Positions 36,456 through 45,100 of a DNA stretch of 64,000 nt are shown piece by piece. The position numbers were made by a program, and so were the translations under genes. Within the stretch, counting starts at the first letter, position 1. Every line of letters starts with the position of its first letter. The notes under the pieces were generated by a model. The model made no database searches, was not told the origin of the DNA, and was given only the letters and a program-made list of their open reading frames with translations. This stretch comes from Corynebacterium auris (GTDB taxonomy: Bacteria; Actinomycetota; Actinomycetes; Mycobacteriales; Mycobacteriaceae), in NCBI RefSeq assembly GCF_030408575.1, contig NZ_CP047047.1:1351991-1415990 (forward strand), written 5' to 3'.

Positions 36456-37749
36456 CCTCAGCCTGCGCAAACCCGTCGTAGCTTCCCTCCCCGATGGCGC
36501 GAAACGCCCACCGCATCAGTGGGTACACCGCGATGATGCCCACCGACCCCAGCGCGATGCCCTCGAGCTGGACCGGGCCTACCGTCAGAGACAGGTTGCC
36601 GATGCCCACAATCAGCGCCACCGCCGCGGCCGTGAGGTTAGCGGGGTTGGTGAAGTCCACGCGGTTGTCCTGCCAGATGCGGACGCCGAGCATACCGATG
36701 AGTCCGTAGAGCACCAGGCAGGCCCCGCCCAGAACCCCCACGGGAATGGTGAAAATCACCGCGCCGAACTTCGGGATGAACGCCAGGGCGATCGCGAAAA
36801 GCGCGGCGACCCAGTAGGCAGCCGTTGAGTACACGCGCGTCGCCGCCATGACCCCGATGTTCTCGGCGTAGGTGGTTGTTGCCGAGCCGCCGAATCCACC
36901 CGCGAGCGTGGTGGCCACGCCGTCGCCGATGAGGGCGCGGCCCTGGTAGCCGTCGAGGTTTTTCCCGGTCATCTCCCCCACCGCCTTGACGTGCCCGACA
37001 TTTTCCGCAACAAGCACGACGACCGCGGGCAGCGTGACAAGCACGGCCGAGAGATGAAACTGCGGCGTGTGGAACTGCGGCAACCCGATCCACGGTGCCT
37101 GCGAGATCTGCTCCAGGGCGTCCTCCGCGAGCCCTCCGCTGACAGCCGCGCTGACCCAGCCGGCCACGACCCCGGCGAGGATGCTCAGCCGCGCCGCCAT
37201 GCCGCGCGTCGCCACGGTAAAAACCAGGATTGTCCCGAGAGTCACACACGCGATGAGCGGTTGCTTTTCGACGTTCGCCACCGCCGTCGGGGCAAGATTG
37301 AAGCCGATCAGGGCGACGATCGCCCCGGTGACCACCGGCGGCATGACCGCCTCGATGACCCGTTTGCCCGCCGCGCCGACAATTCCTCCGATCAGGATGA
37401 GGGCGAGCCCCGTGACGAGAACCCCGCCCAGCTGCGCCCCAATACCGTACTGCTGGGAGGCTGTGAGAGGGGCAATGAACGCGAACGAGGAGCCGAGGTA
37501 GGAGGGGACCTTGTTGCGCGTCAGCAGCAAAAAGATGATCGTGCCCAGCCCGGAGAACAAAAGCGTGGTATTCACCGGGAACCCGGTGAGAGTGGGAACG
37601 AGAAGGGTGGCGCCGAACATGGCCACCACGTGCTGCATGCCGATGCCAATGGTGCGCGGCCAATTGAGGCGCTCGTCCGGGGCCACCACCGACCCCGGGC
37701 TCACGCTCCGGCCGTCGCCGTGGACGGCCCATCCAATGAAATTACTCAC
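36403..37749 (-). CDS. uraA: Uracil/xanthine permease (NCS2/SLC23 family)
   Basis: This 448-aa protein has about 14 hydrophobic segments. TIGIGMQHVVAMFGATLLVPTLTG is the first TM and substrate-site motif (QH), SYLGSSFAFIAP follows, and GDGVATTLAGGFGGSATTTYAENIGV is the NCS2 signature around TM10. It imports uracil or a related base with protons. The start is GTG 37749, overlapping the nanA stop as GTGA, so it reads as the last gene of the sialic-acid operon. The C-terminal 17 codons overlap the sugR coding region on the other strand. Confidence 0.9.
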   Translation of the reverse strand: MSNFIGWAVHGDGRSVSPGSVVAPDERLNWPRTIGIGMQHVVAMFGATLLVPTLTGFPVNTTLLFSGLGTIIFLLLTRNKVPSYLGSSFAFIAPLTASQQYGIGAQLGGVLVTGLALILIGGIVGAAGKRVIEAVMPPVVTGAIVALIGFNLAPTAVANVEKQPLIACVTLGTILVFTVATRGMAARLSILAGVVAGWVSAAVSGGLAEDALEQISQAPWIGLPQFHTPQFHLSAVLVTLPAVVVLVAENVGHVKAVGEMTGKNLDGYQGRALIGDGVATTLAGGFGGSATTTYAENIGVMAATRVYSTAAYWVAALFAIALAFIPKFGAVIFTIPVGVLGGACLVLYGLIGMLGVRIWQDNRVDFTNPANLTAAAVALIVGIGNLSLTVGPVQLEGIALGSVGIIAVYPLMRWAFRAIGEGSYDGFAQAEATRRSQRRVRSRDFRTR

Positions 37750-38708
37750 TGGCGTAGGCTATCGGAGCCTTCCTCGTTGCCCTCCAGCAGCCCGGCCGCA
37801 ACGAGCACGGCGCGGATCAGCGCGACTTCCTCATCCGTGAGCTGCGGGACCGGGTCGGGCATCTTGTCGGACGTGAAAACCCCGAGGAGTTTGAGCGCGA
37901 CCTTGAACGAGCCGACGCCGGCGCCGAAGCCCGTCACCGAGCTTGCCTGGGAGGCGATGAGCATGAGATCCGCGAGCCGGTTCTGCTCGCGGCGCACTGC
38001 CTCCCAGTCCCCGGCCTGGAACGCGTCCCACTGGCGCACGTAGGCGTCTGGGTCGACGTTGGCGAGGCCCGGCACGGAGCCGTCCGCACCCGACAGGTAC
38101 GCGCCGTCGACGACCACCTCGTGGCCGGTAAACAGCCGCAGCGGGTGGCCGGCGGCCTCGTTCTTCTGGGCCAGGAAACGGAAACCGACGTCGTCGCCCG
38201 AGGAGTCTTTCACACCGGCCAGAACGCCCTCCTTACCCAGCCTGATCAGCATGTCGGTGCCGAGCTTGGCGTGGACGCACACCGGGATGTCGTAGGCGTA
38301 GACCGGAAGCCGCGTCGCGGCGTGGATGAGGCGGAAGTGCTGCTCCACCTGTGCCTCCCCACCGAGGGCGTAGAAGGGCGCCGTCACGACGACGGCGTCC
38401 GCCCCGTTTTCCTCGGCGGTGGTGACCGCCTCGATCACCTTCGCGGTCTGTGTTTCGATGCACCCGACCAACACGGGCAGCCGCCCGGCCACCACGGCGG
38501 CTGTGTCGCGCAGGATGTGCAGCCGCTCCGAGTCCGTGACAAACGCTCCCTCGCCCGACGAGCCGAGGATGAACAGGCCGTGGACATTGGCGTCGATAAG
38601 CCGCTCGAGATTGCGCCGATAGGACGCGCTATCGAGCGTGCCGTCCTCGTGCCTGGCGATGACGACGGGAGGGATGACGCCGGAGAGTTCGCGGGGTGAT
38701 TCGTGCAT
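37746..38708 (-). CDS. nanA: N-acetylneuraminate lyase-type (DHDPS/NAL family) aldolase
   Basis: This 320-aa class I aldolase has FILGSSGEGAFVTDSERLHIL (GxxGE, carboxylate binding), Tyr in LPVYAYDIPVCVHAKLG and the Schiff-base Lys in LAGVKDSSGD. The order of the two motifs and the length fit the (beta/alpha)8 family. In this context it should cleave sialic acid to pyruvate and N-acetylmannosamine. The DHDPS family is functionally mixed, so the assignment relies on neighbours (sialic-acid-type ABC importer, nanE, nanK, nagAB). ATG 38708 has GAAAGG upstream; a TTG at 38714 is possible. It overlaps uraA by 4 bases. Confidence 0.8.
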   Translation of the reverse strand: MHESPRELSGVIPPVVIARHEDGTLDSASYRRNLERLIDANVHGLFILGSSGEGAFVTDSERLHILRDTAAVVAGRLPVLVGCIETQTAKVIEAVTTAEENGADAVVVTAPFYALGGEAQVEQHFRLIHAATRLPVYAYDIPVCVHAKLGTDMLIRLGKEGVLAGVKDSSGDDVGFRFLAQKNEAAGHPLRLFTGHEVVVDGAYLSGADGSVPGLANVDPDAYVRQWDAFQAGDWEAVRREQNRLADLMLIASQASSVTGFGAGVGSFKVALKLLGVFTSDKMPDPVPQLTDEEVALIRAVLVAAGLLEGNEEGSDSLRQ

Positions 38709-38732
38709 GTGCAATGACGCCTTTCGTGAGAG

Positions 38733-39560
38733 TTATGAGGCCGGGTGGAGCAGCGACGGCGACGCCGAAAGCAGCTTCCGAGTGTAGGGGTCGCGCGGCT
38801 CGGCGAAAACCCTCGCCGCCTCGCCTTCCTCGATGATGCGGCCGCCGCGCATGACGCAGATCCGGTCCGAAATGTAGCGCACGGTTTGGATGTCGTGGCT
38901 GATGAACACCATGGACAGGCCGAGGTCGGCCTTCAGGTCGTTGAAAAGGTTGAGGATCTGGGCGCGGACCGACACGTCCAAGGAGGACGTCGGCTCGTCG
39001 GCGATGATGACCTCGGGGTTAAGCGCCAGCGCGCGGGCGATAGCGACACGCTGGCGTTGCCCGCCGGAGAGCTGACCGGGCAGCGCCCCGAGGGCCGCCT
39101 CGGGCAAGCCGACGAGGCGGAGCAGCTCGTGCACCCTTTCTTCCCGTTCCTGTTTGGTCCCAACGTCGTGCACCCGCAGCGGGTCGAGCAACTGCTCCTT
39201 CACCGTCATACGCCCGTTCAAAGCGGTCGACGGGTCCTGGAACACGACGGACACGACGCGCCCCATCGCCCGGCGCTCCTCGGCGCTGCGGCTGGTGACG
39301 TCGCGCCCGTTGAAACGGACCGTCCCGCTCGTGGGGGCCTGCAGACCGCACATCACGTTAGCGGTCGTCGACTTTCCGCAGCCCGATTCGCCCACGATCC
39401 CGATCGTCTCGCCCGGCATGACGCTCAAGCTGACGTCCGTGACGGCGTCGACCCAGTTCGGCCTGAAGATTGGCCCCGTGCGGGATTTGAACCGCACCGA
39501 GATGTTCTCCAGCGCGATGATCGGCTCGGACGCTGTGGCATGTGGAGGGGTGGCGTTCAT
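38733..39560 (-). CDS. siaI: ABC transporter ATP-binding protein (DppF-like), sialic acid importer subunit
   Basis: This 275-aa ATPase has GIVGESGCGKSTTANVMCG (Walker A), [33 protein letters not shown] (signature and Walker B) and VFISHDIQTV (H-loop). It pairs with the ATPase half of the fused protein upstream to energise import. It stops soon after RDPYTRKLLSASPSLL and lacks the cysteine-rich C-terminal domain usual in DppD/DppF. It lies 3 bases after the fused gene. The symbol follows siaEFGI of C. glutamicum, recalled from memory. Confidence 0.85.
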   Translation of the reverse strand: MNATPPHATASEPIIALENISVRFKSRTGPIFRPNWVDAVTDVSLSVMPGETIGIVGESGCGKSTTANVMCGLQAPTSGTVRFNGRDVTSRSAEERRAMGRVVSVVFQDPSTALNGRMTVKEQLLDPLRVHDVGTKQEREERVHELLRLVGLPEAALGALPGQLSGGQRQRVAIARALALNPEVIIADEPTSSLDVSVRAQILNLFNDLKADLGLSMVFISHDIQTVRYISDRICVMRGGRIIEEGEAARVFAEPRDPYTRKLLSASPSLLHPAS

Positions 39561-39563
39561 CGT

Positions 39564-41657
39564 TTAGTCCTTTCCAGTCTCGTCCTGGAGCGAGGCGGCA
39601 TACTCCGCGTAGTCCTGATCCGTCAGCCCGGTTTTGTCGAGCCTGCCCTGCCGCTCCAGCTCCGCGGCGGGTTTGAGCTCGTCGAGAAGGTCGACGTAGT
39701 AGTGGTTGGTGCCGGGCACATTGCGCATGACAGGGGGCGACTGCAACCCCACCGACGGGTGGGAGGAGCGCGGGGCGAACCTGTCGCCGCTCGGGTATTC
39801 GGCGGGCGAGGGCACGGTGCCGGGCACCTGGTGCAGGCGATCGCCGCCCGCCTCGATGGAGAGCACGGAGCCCAGCAGACCGCGCGTGTATTCGTGGCGC
39901 GGATCCGTCAGGATCTCCACCGTCGAGCCCTGCTCGACCACCTGGCCGGCGTACATCACGGTGACAGAGTGCGCCACCTCGGCCACCAACGCCAGGTCGT
40001 GGGAGATGAACACGAGCGCGAACCCGAGCTTGTCCTGCAGCTCCTTGAGCAGCTCGATGACCTGCTTCTGCACCGTCACGTCGAGCGCCGTCGTGGGCTC
40101 GTCGGCGATAACGAGTGCCGGGTCCCGGGTCAGCGCCATCGCGATCAAGACGCGCTGGCGTTGCCCGCCCGAGAGTTCGTGCGGGTACGACGCGAGCGTT
40201 CGTTCCGGGTCGAGCCCGACGAGCTCCAAAAGCTCCCGGGCGCTGCGGGTGCCGCCGCGCTTCGTCAGCTGCTTCAGCTGCGTGCGGATGAGCATCGAGG
40301 GGTTCAGCGCCGACAGCGCGTCCTGGTAGATCATGGCGATGTCGTGGCCCAGCAGAGCGCGGTGGTTGTCCTTACTCAGCGCGAGCAGGTCAGTGCCCTT
40401 GTACAGAATGCGCCCCGTCACCTCAGCTTCGTCGTCCAGCAATCCCATCACGGCGAGGTTTGTGATGGACTTACCGCATCCGGACTCTCCGACGATGCCC
40501 ATTGTCTCGCCGGGGGCAACCGCGTAGTTGACGTTATCCACGACGTTGACGCTGCCGTGGCGGGGGAAGCGGATGCACAGATCCTGGACCTCCAGCAGCG
40601 GGGTGGTGCCGGGCGCCGGGAGGAAGCGGTCCCCGCGCTGGCTTTCCACGCCGCGCAGGGCCTCAAGCCGGCTGGCCAGCGCGTCACGCTGCTGGGCGTA
40701 GGCCTCCACCGGGTTAGCCAGCAGTCGGTCCTCCTCGCGCTTGGCGTCCGCCTGCGTGGCGGGTACCGCGCTGGCCCGCGGGGCCGCAACCATTGCGTCG
40801 GTGATGCCCTCGGACAGGATGTTGAGGCACAGCACAGTGATCATGATGGCCAGACCGGGAAACAGCGCCTGCCACCAGTCCCCGCGCAGCACGCCCTGCT
40901 GCGCCGACGACAGAATGTTGCCCCACGTGGGCACGGGCTCCTGCAGGCCGGCGCCGATGAAGGTGAGGGAGGCCTCCAGGATGATGGCGTCGGCGACCAG
41001 GACGGTGGCGAACACCAGGACCGGCGCCGCGCAGTTGCGGGCGACGTGGCGCGCCAGGATCCAGGACGAGCGCGCCCCCGAGACGACGGCGGCGCGGACG
41101 TAGTCCTCGCCGTACTCCGCGAGCACGTTCGCCCTCACGATGCGGGTGAGCTGGGGGATGTACACGAAGGCGATGGACATGATGATCACGCCGAGCATGT
41201 AGAAGGGGCGTTGCGGGTCGCGGAAGACGACGACGGTGATGGCGACGAGCGCAATGCCCGGGACGGACATGATGACGTCCAGGATGCGCATCACAACTTC
41301 CGAGAGCCACTTGGGCCCTACCGCCGCGATCGAGCCGAGGATGACGCCGAAGATCAGCGCGACGAACGTCGCCAAAAGCCCCACGGCCAGCGAGTAGCGG
41401 GCGCCGTAGAGAACGCGGGAGAACACGTCGCGGCCGAGGTTATCGGTACCGAACCAGTAGGTCGAGTCGGGTGCCTGGCCCTTGAAGTCGATCGCCGTCG
41501 GGTCGTGCGGCGCGAGCAGCGGGGCGAAAAGGGCGGCGAGCGCGATGAGGACCAGGACAATCAGGGAGATCTTTGACCCCAGGTTCATGCGGCCCCATCC
41601 ACCCAGACGAAATGAGACGTTGGGGTTGGAAAGTTTCCGAGCTTTCGTGTCACGCAT
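39564..41657 (-). CDS. siaG: Fused ABC permease-ATPase (DppC + DppD in one chain), sialic acid importer
   Basis: This 697-aa protein joins two transporter subunits. Residues 1-300 are a DppC-type permease: five or six TM segments, FGTDNLGRDVFSRVLYGAR, and the EAA-like loop VVSGARSSWILARHVARN. A linker of about 50 polar residues follows (REEDRLLANPVEAYAQQRD). Residues 350-600 are the ATPase, with GIVGESGCGKSITNLAVMG, LSGGQRQRVLIAMALTRDPALVIADEPTTALDV and VFISHDLALV. The C-terminal region has DRFAPRSSHPSVG where DppD proteins carry the RCP cysteines of an iron-sulfur site. The fusion order matches my recollection of SiaG of C. glutamicum. Confidence 0.88.
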   Translation of the reverse strand: MRDTKARKLSNPNVSFRLGGWGRMNLGSKISLIVLVLIALAALFAPLLAPHDPTAIDFKGQAPDSTYWFGTDNLGRDVFSRVLYGARYSLAVGLLATFVALIFGVILGSIAAVGPKWLSEVVMRILDVIMSVPGIALVAITVVVFRDPQRPFYMLGVIIMSIAFVYIPQLTRIVRANVLAEYGEDYVRAAVVSGARSSWILARHVARNCAAPVLVFATVLVADAIILEASLTFIGAGLQEPVPTWGNILSSAQQGVLRGDWWQALFPGLAIMITVLCLNILSEGITDAMVAAPRASAVPATQADAKREEDRLLANPVEAYAQQRDALASRLEALRGVESQRGDRFLPAPGTTPLLEVQDLCIRFPRHGSVNVVDNVNYAVAPGETMGIVGESGCGKSITNLAVMGLLDDEAEVTGRILYKGTDLLALSKDNHRALLGHDIAMIYQDALSALNPSMLIRTQLKQLTKRGGTRSARELLELVGLDPERTLASYPHELSGGQRQRVLIAMALTRDPALVIADEPTTALDVTVQKQVIELLKELQDKLGFALVFISHDLALVAEVAHSVTVMYAGQVVEQGSTVEILTDPRHEYTRGLLGSVLSIEAGGDRLHQVPGTVPSPAEYPSGDRFAPRSSHPSVGLQSPPVMRNVPGTNHYYVDLLDELKPAAELERQGRLDKTGLTDQDYAEYAASLQDETGKD

Positions 41658-41662
41658 GCTAG

Positions 41663-42610
41663 CTACACCGTCCTAATGCGCGGGTCGATCGCAATGTAGA
41701 GCAGATCGACGATGATGTTGACAATGATGAAGGAGATGGCCACTGCCAGGGTTGCCCCCTGCACGACCTGGACCCAGTTGTTGGCGATGCCGTCGATAAG
41801 CACCCGCCCCATGCCCGGCAGGGCGAAGATGATCTCGATGACCACGGCACCGCCCATCAGGTAGCCGATGCGCAGGCCGAGCACGGTGACCGGCGTGATC
41901 AGCGCGTTGCGCAGCACGTTGCGGGAGATCACCGTGGACTGCGGGATGCCGTAACCGATCGCGGTGCGCACGTAGCCCTTGTCCAGCTCCTCGACCATGG
42001 ACGTGCGAACGACGCGGGTGAGCTGGCCGATCACGGGCGTCGCCAGCGCGATCGCGGGGAGCAGCAGTCGCGCCGCCCATCCGGCCGGGTCTTCGGTCAG
42101 CGAGGGCAGCGCGCCGGCGACGGGGAGCACGCCGATGAAGGCGAGCACCAAGAGGATTGCCAGCCAGAACGAGGGCATGGCAATGCACACGATTGACAAG
42201 ACGCGGATGAGCTGGTCCGCCCACTTCCCGCGGTACAGCGCCGAGACGACGCCCAGAGGGAAGGCGATGAGCACCGCGATAAGTAGGCCGAGGAATGTCA
42301 GTTGGAGGGTCACCGGCAGAGCCGAAAAGACCTTCTCTGACACGGAGGCGGCGTTCTGGCCGTACGTGCCCAGGTCGCCCTGCACGACGCCCCACAGGTA
42401 GGTGCCGAACTGGACGAGCCACGGGTCGTTGAGGCCGTTTTCCTCGCGGTAGGCCGCCACCTGCTCGGGCGTGGCTGAGTCGCCCAGGGCGGAATAGGCG
42501 GGGTCGATGGGAGACAGTGACATGAGGACGAACACGAGGAACGTCACACCGATGATCATGAGCGGCAGGGCGATAAGCCTTCGGCCGACGAGTCTGATGA
42601 TGTTATTCAT
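41663..42610 (-). CDS. siaF: ABC transporter permease (DppB-like), sialic acid importer
   Basis: This 315-aa membrane protein has six TM segments, the N-terminal GRRLIALPLMIIGVTFLVFVLMSLSP typical of DppB, and the EAA loop GYGIPQSTVISRNVLRNALITP that contacts the ATPase. It forms the channel with the permease half of siaG. ATG 42610 follows GGAGAATCCC. The gap to siaE is 37 bases and to siaG 5 bases, so all are one operon. Confidence 0.9.
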   Translation of the reverse strand: MNNIIRLVGRRLIALPLMIIGVTFLVFVLMSLSPIDPAYSALGDSATPEQVAAYREENGLNDPWLVQFGTYLWGVVQGDLGTYGQNAASVSEKVFSALPVTLQLTFLGLLIAVLIAFPLGVVSALYRGKWADQLIRVLSIVCIAMPSFWLAILLVLAFIGVLPVAGALPSLTEDPAGWAARLLLPAIALATPVIGQLTRVVRTSMVEELDKGYVRTAIGYGIPQSTVISRNVLRNALITPVTVLGLRIGYLMGGAVVIEIIFALPGMGRVLIDGIANNWVQVVQGATLAVAISFIIVNIIVDLLYIAIDPRIRTV

Positions 42611-42647
42611 CGCGGGATTCTCCTGGCGTGGGTGGATAAAGGCTGGG

Positions 42648-44204
42648 CTAGTTACTGGTGGGAGCGGTCGTCAGCGCCCACAATCCGGTCGTCCCGATGG
42701 GCCTGAAACCTTCGACGGCCGAAGGGTCGTACGCGGTAATCATCGTGCGGTGGAACAGGGGGTACAGTGGCACCTCCTCGGACAGCAGATCGAGGGCTTC
42801 GTTCCACTTCTCCTGCTGCTCCGCTCCCTCGAGCTCGGTCGCGGTGGTGAGGATGTCCTGGAGGCGTTGGAAGGAAGCTGGGTCAGACTCCTGCCAGAAC
42901 GTCCGCTTTTGCGTCCACACGTTGTCGCCGTACCACCAGGTCATGAGCAGGGCGGGGTCGTTGCCGAAGACGGAGGGGTCGCCGGGGGCGATGGCGACGT
43001 CGAAGGTGGCGTCCTGGACGTCGAGGTGGTTGGCGTACACGGAGGCAGAGGCCTCCGTCTGCAGCGACACGTCCACGCCAATGGCCTGCAGGTCGTTTTG
43101 GATCTGGGGCCCGAGATCCTTCACCCACGGGTGGTCTGTGGTCAACAGCGTGACGTTCAGGTCGGCCACGCCGGCCTCGTCGAGCAGCTGGCGGGCCCGG
43201 TCCGGGTCGTGGTCGAAGACGTTGGCCGCGCGGTTGTAGTTGGGGTGAGTCTCCGGCAAAAAGGACGTCGCCGGCTCCGCTTTCCCGTCCATGTTGTTGT
43301 CCACCAGCATGGAGGTGTTCACGGCGTAGAGGAATGCTTGCCGCACCCGCGGGTCGTCGAAGGGGGCCTTCTTCGTGTTGAAGAGCATGAACGGGAGGTT
43401 GAACCCGTTGACCTCCGCGGTCTCCATGCCCGCCTCCGTGACCATGTCGACGGAATCGGCGGGCACGGCCTCCATCACGTCGATGGTGCCGGAATTGGCC
43501 GCCGTGGTCCTCGCCGTGTCGTCTTTAATGACGTCCCAGACAAGGCGCTCGGCCTGGGCCGGGTAGGCGCCGGTGTAGTGCTCGTTGGGCACGGCGGTCA
43601 CGCGGGTGTCGCCGATCTCCTCATACTTGTAGGGGCCCGTGCCCACCGGCATGGCCGTCATTTCCTCCCGCGTCGCGCTCTCCGGCACGATCTTCGCCAC
43701 GGCGAGCCGCTGCTCCGCGATGGTGAAAGGCCCCGTGAGCGTGAAGGACACGGTATTTTCATCGGCTGCCTCCACCGTCTCAATGAAGCTCAGCATCGGC
43801 TGGTACACGTTGCCATCCGCCATGGCGCGCTCGAAGGAGCTGACGACGTCCTCGGCCGTCACGGGGGTGCCGTCGGAGAAGCTCGCGCCCTGCCGAAGCG
43901 TCACGGTGAAAGCTGTCTCTGAGCTCCACTCGGGGCTTCCCGCCGCCAACGCCGGGTACGGCTCGTACGTGTCCATGCGCAGCTCGTACAGACCCTCAAC
44001 GACGTGCCAGTTCGTGCCCAGCGCGAGCGCGGAGGACGTCGACGAGGGGTCGTAGTTTGTTGTCTCGTAGGCGGCCCCCATGCGGACCTCGGTGGAGGGG
44101 GTATCCGCGGGGGTATCCGGGCCGGGCGAGCATGCTGCGAGCACAATCGCGACGGCCCCAATAAGGCCTGCGAGGCACGTGCGTGCGCGATGTTGGGCGA
44201 CCAT
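42648..44204 (-). CDS. siaE: ABC transporter substrate-binding lipoprotein, sialic acid importer
   Basis: This 518-aa family 5 (peptide/nickel type) binding protein has a lipoprotein signal with lipobox LAAC (Cys25) after a hydrophobic stretch GLIGAVAIVL. TNWHVVEGLYELRMDTYEPYPALAAGSPEWS and ASFSDGTPVTAEDVVSSFERAM are the family signature. DDPRVRQAFLYAVNTSMLVDNNMDGKAEPATSFLP is the C-terminal hinge region. Sialic acid as the ligand is inferred from the nan genes around it; the fold also binds peptides. It is first in the minus-strand operon. ATG 44204 has GGAAGGAAG upstream. Confidence 0.83.
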   Translation of the reverse strand: MVAQHRARTCLAGLIGAVAIVLAACSPGPDTPADTPSTEVRMGAAYETTNYDPSSTSSALALGTNWHVVEGLYELRMDTYEPYPALAAGSPEWSSETAFTVTLRQGASFSDGTPVTAEDVVSSFERAMADGNVYQPMLSFIETVEAADENTVSFTLTGPFTIAEQRLAVAKIVPESATREEMTAMPVGTGPYKYEEIGDTRVTAVPNEHYTGAYPAQAERLVWDVIKDDTARTTAANSGTIDVMEAVPADSVDMVTEAGMETAEVNGFNLPFMLFNTKKAPFDDPRVRQAFLYAVNTSMLVDNNMDGKAEPATSFLPETHPNYNRAANVFDHDPDRARQLLDEAGVADLNVTLLTTDHPWVKDLGPQIQNDLQAIGVDVSLQTEASASVYANHLDVQDATFDVAIAPGDPSVFGNDPALLMTWWYGDNVWTQKRTFWQESDPASFQRLQDILTTATELEGAEQQEKWNEALDLLSEEVPLYPLFHRTMITAYDPSAVEGFRPIGTTGLWALTTAPTSN

Positions 44205-44274
44205 GGGGCGCTTCCTTCCGCTTTTCAGTTGCGATGAGGCCGTGAGCCGGTAGGCTGGCTACACCCGATCGTAG

Positions 44275-44292
44275 ACGTATGACGTCATACGT
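44275..44292. promoter_or_regulatory. 18-bp perfect palindrome, candidate NanR operator
   Basis: ACGTATGACGTCATACGT lies in the 182-base divergent region between siaE and nanR. On the siaE strand TACGAT (44273-44268) directly follows it and may be the -10. On the nanR strand TAATAT (44312-44317) lies 20 bases downstream. Binding here could repress both directions. Confidence 0.65.
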
Positions 44293-44386
44293 ACGTGGTT
44301 TTCAGCAATTTTAATATACCCCCGCTACCCCCGCTCCCCACACCGAGCAGGCACCATGTGTCTGCTTTTCCCCGAAGGAGAACTCC

Positions 44387-45100
44387 GTGCCCCGCCCTTC
44401 CAGCGCGTCGTCTCGCGCCCAAGCCGGTATCACCGACTACATCCGCACTCGCCGCCTCTCCCCCGGCGACGCACTCCCCAGCGAGGCCGCGCTATGCGAC
44501 GCCCTGGGGTTTTCCCGCACCTCCGTGCGCGAGGCCATCCAGGTCCTGTCCTCCCTCGACATCGTTGAGGTCCGCCACGGGCACGGCACCTACGTCTCGG
44601 CGATGTCGCTGGACCCGCTCATCCAGGGCCTCGTCCTGCGCATCTCCCTGGACAGCGCCCGCTCCGTAGCCACGCTGAACGACGTCGTGGACCTGCGCAG
44701 CGCCCTCGACCACAGCCTCGCCGGCGAGCTCGCCGCCGCCTGGAGCAGCCGCGATGCCGCCGAGCTCTATGCGATCGTTTCCGACATGACCGCCGAGCAC
44801 GCGGCGGGCCGACCTTTCGCGGAGCAGGACCGCGCTTTCCACCGCGCCCTTCTGGCCCCGGTGTCGAACACGTTGATCGTGGAGCTCGCGGGGGCGCTGT
44901 GGGATGTCCACATGGCGGTGCTACCCACGCTCGGTATCCCCATGCCGGCGGACATCGACATCACGATCCGCACCCACGCGCGCATTGTCGACGTCCTCCG
45001 GGCGGGCGACGTCGCTGGCTACCACGCCGCGGTGGACGAGCACTACGCCCCGCTGCGGCGGGCCATCGGACAGGCCGCGGCGGGAAGCACAGGCGTCTAG
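44387..45100 (+). CDS. nanR: GntR-family (FadR subfamily) regulator, NanR-type
   Basis: This 237-aa protein has a winged HTH (ITDYIRTRRLSPGDALPSEAALCDALGFSRTSVREAIQVLSSLDIVEVRHGHGTYV) and an all-helical FCD effector domain (about 100-225). DRAFHRALL, the later HARIVDVLRAGD and VDEHYAPL give the Asp/His set that binds metal in this subfamily. It is divergent from siaE and flanked by nanE, so it probably senses a sialic-acid catabolite and controls the island. GTG 44387 has GAAGGAGA upstream. Its stop interlocks with that of nanE through CTAG. Confidence 0.82.
   Translation: MPRPSSASSRAQAGITDYIRTRRLSPGDALPSEAALCDALGFSRTSVREAIQVLSSLDIVEVRHGHGTYVSAMSLDPLIQGLVLRISLDSARSVATLNDVVDLRSALDHSLAGELAAAWSSRDAAELYAIVSDMTAEHAAGRPFAEQDRAFHRALLAPVSNTLIVELAGALWDVHMAVLPTLGIPMPADIDITIRTHARIVDVLRAGDVAGYHAAVDEHYAPLRRAIGQAAAGSTGV

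Noticed and set aside
38745..41576. 943-codon open frame on the plus strand across the siaI/siaG genes
   Set aside because: The minus strand encodes intact ABC ATPases and a permease. The plus frame shows no motif and a shadow composition.
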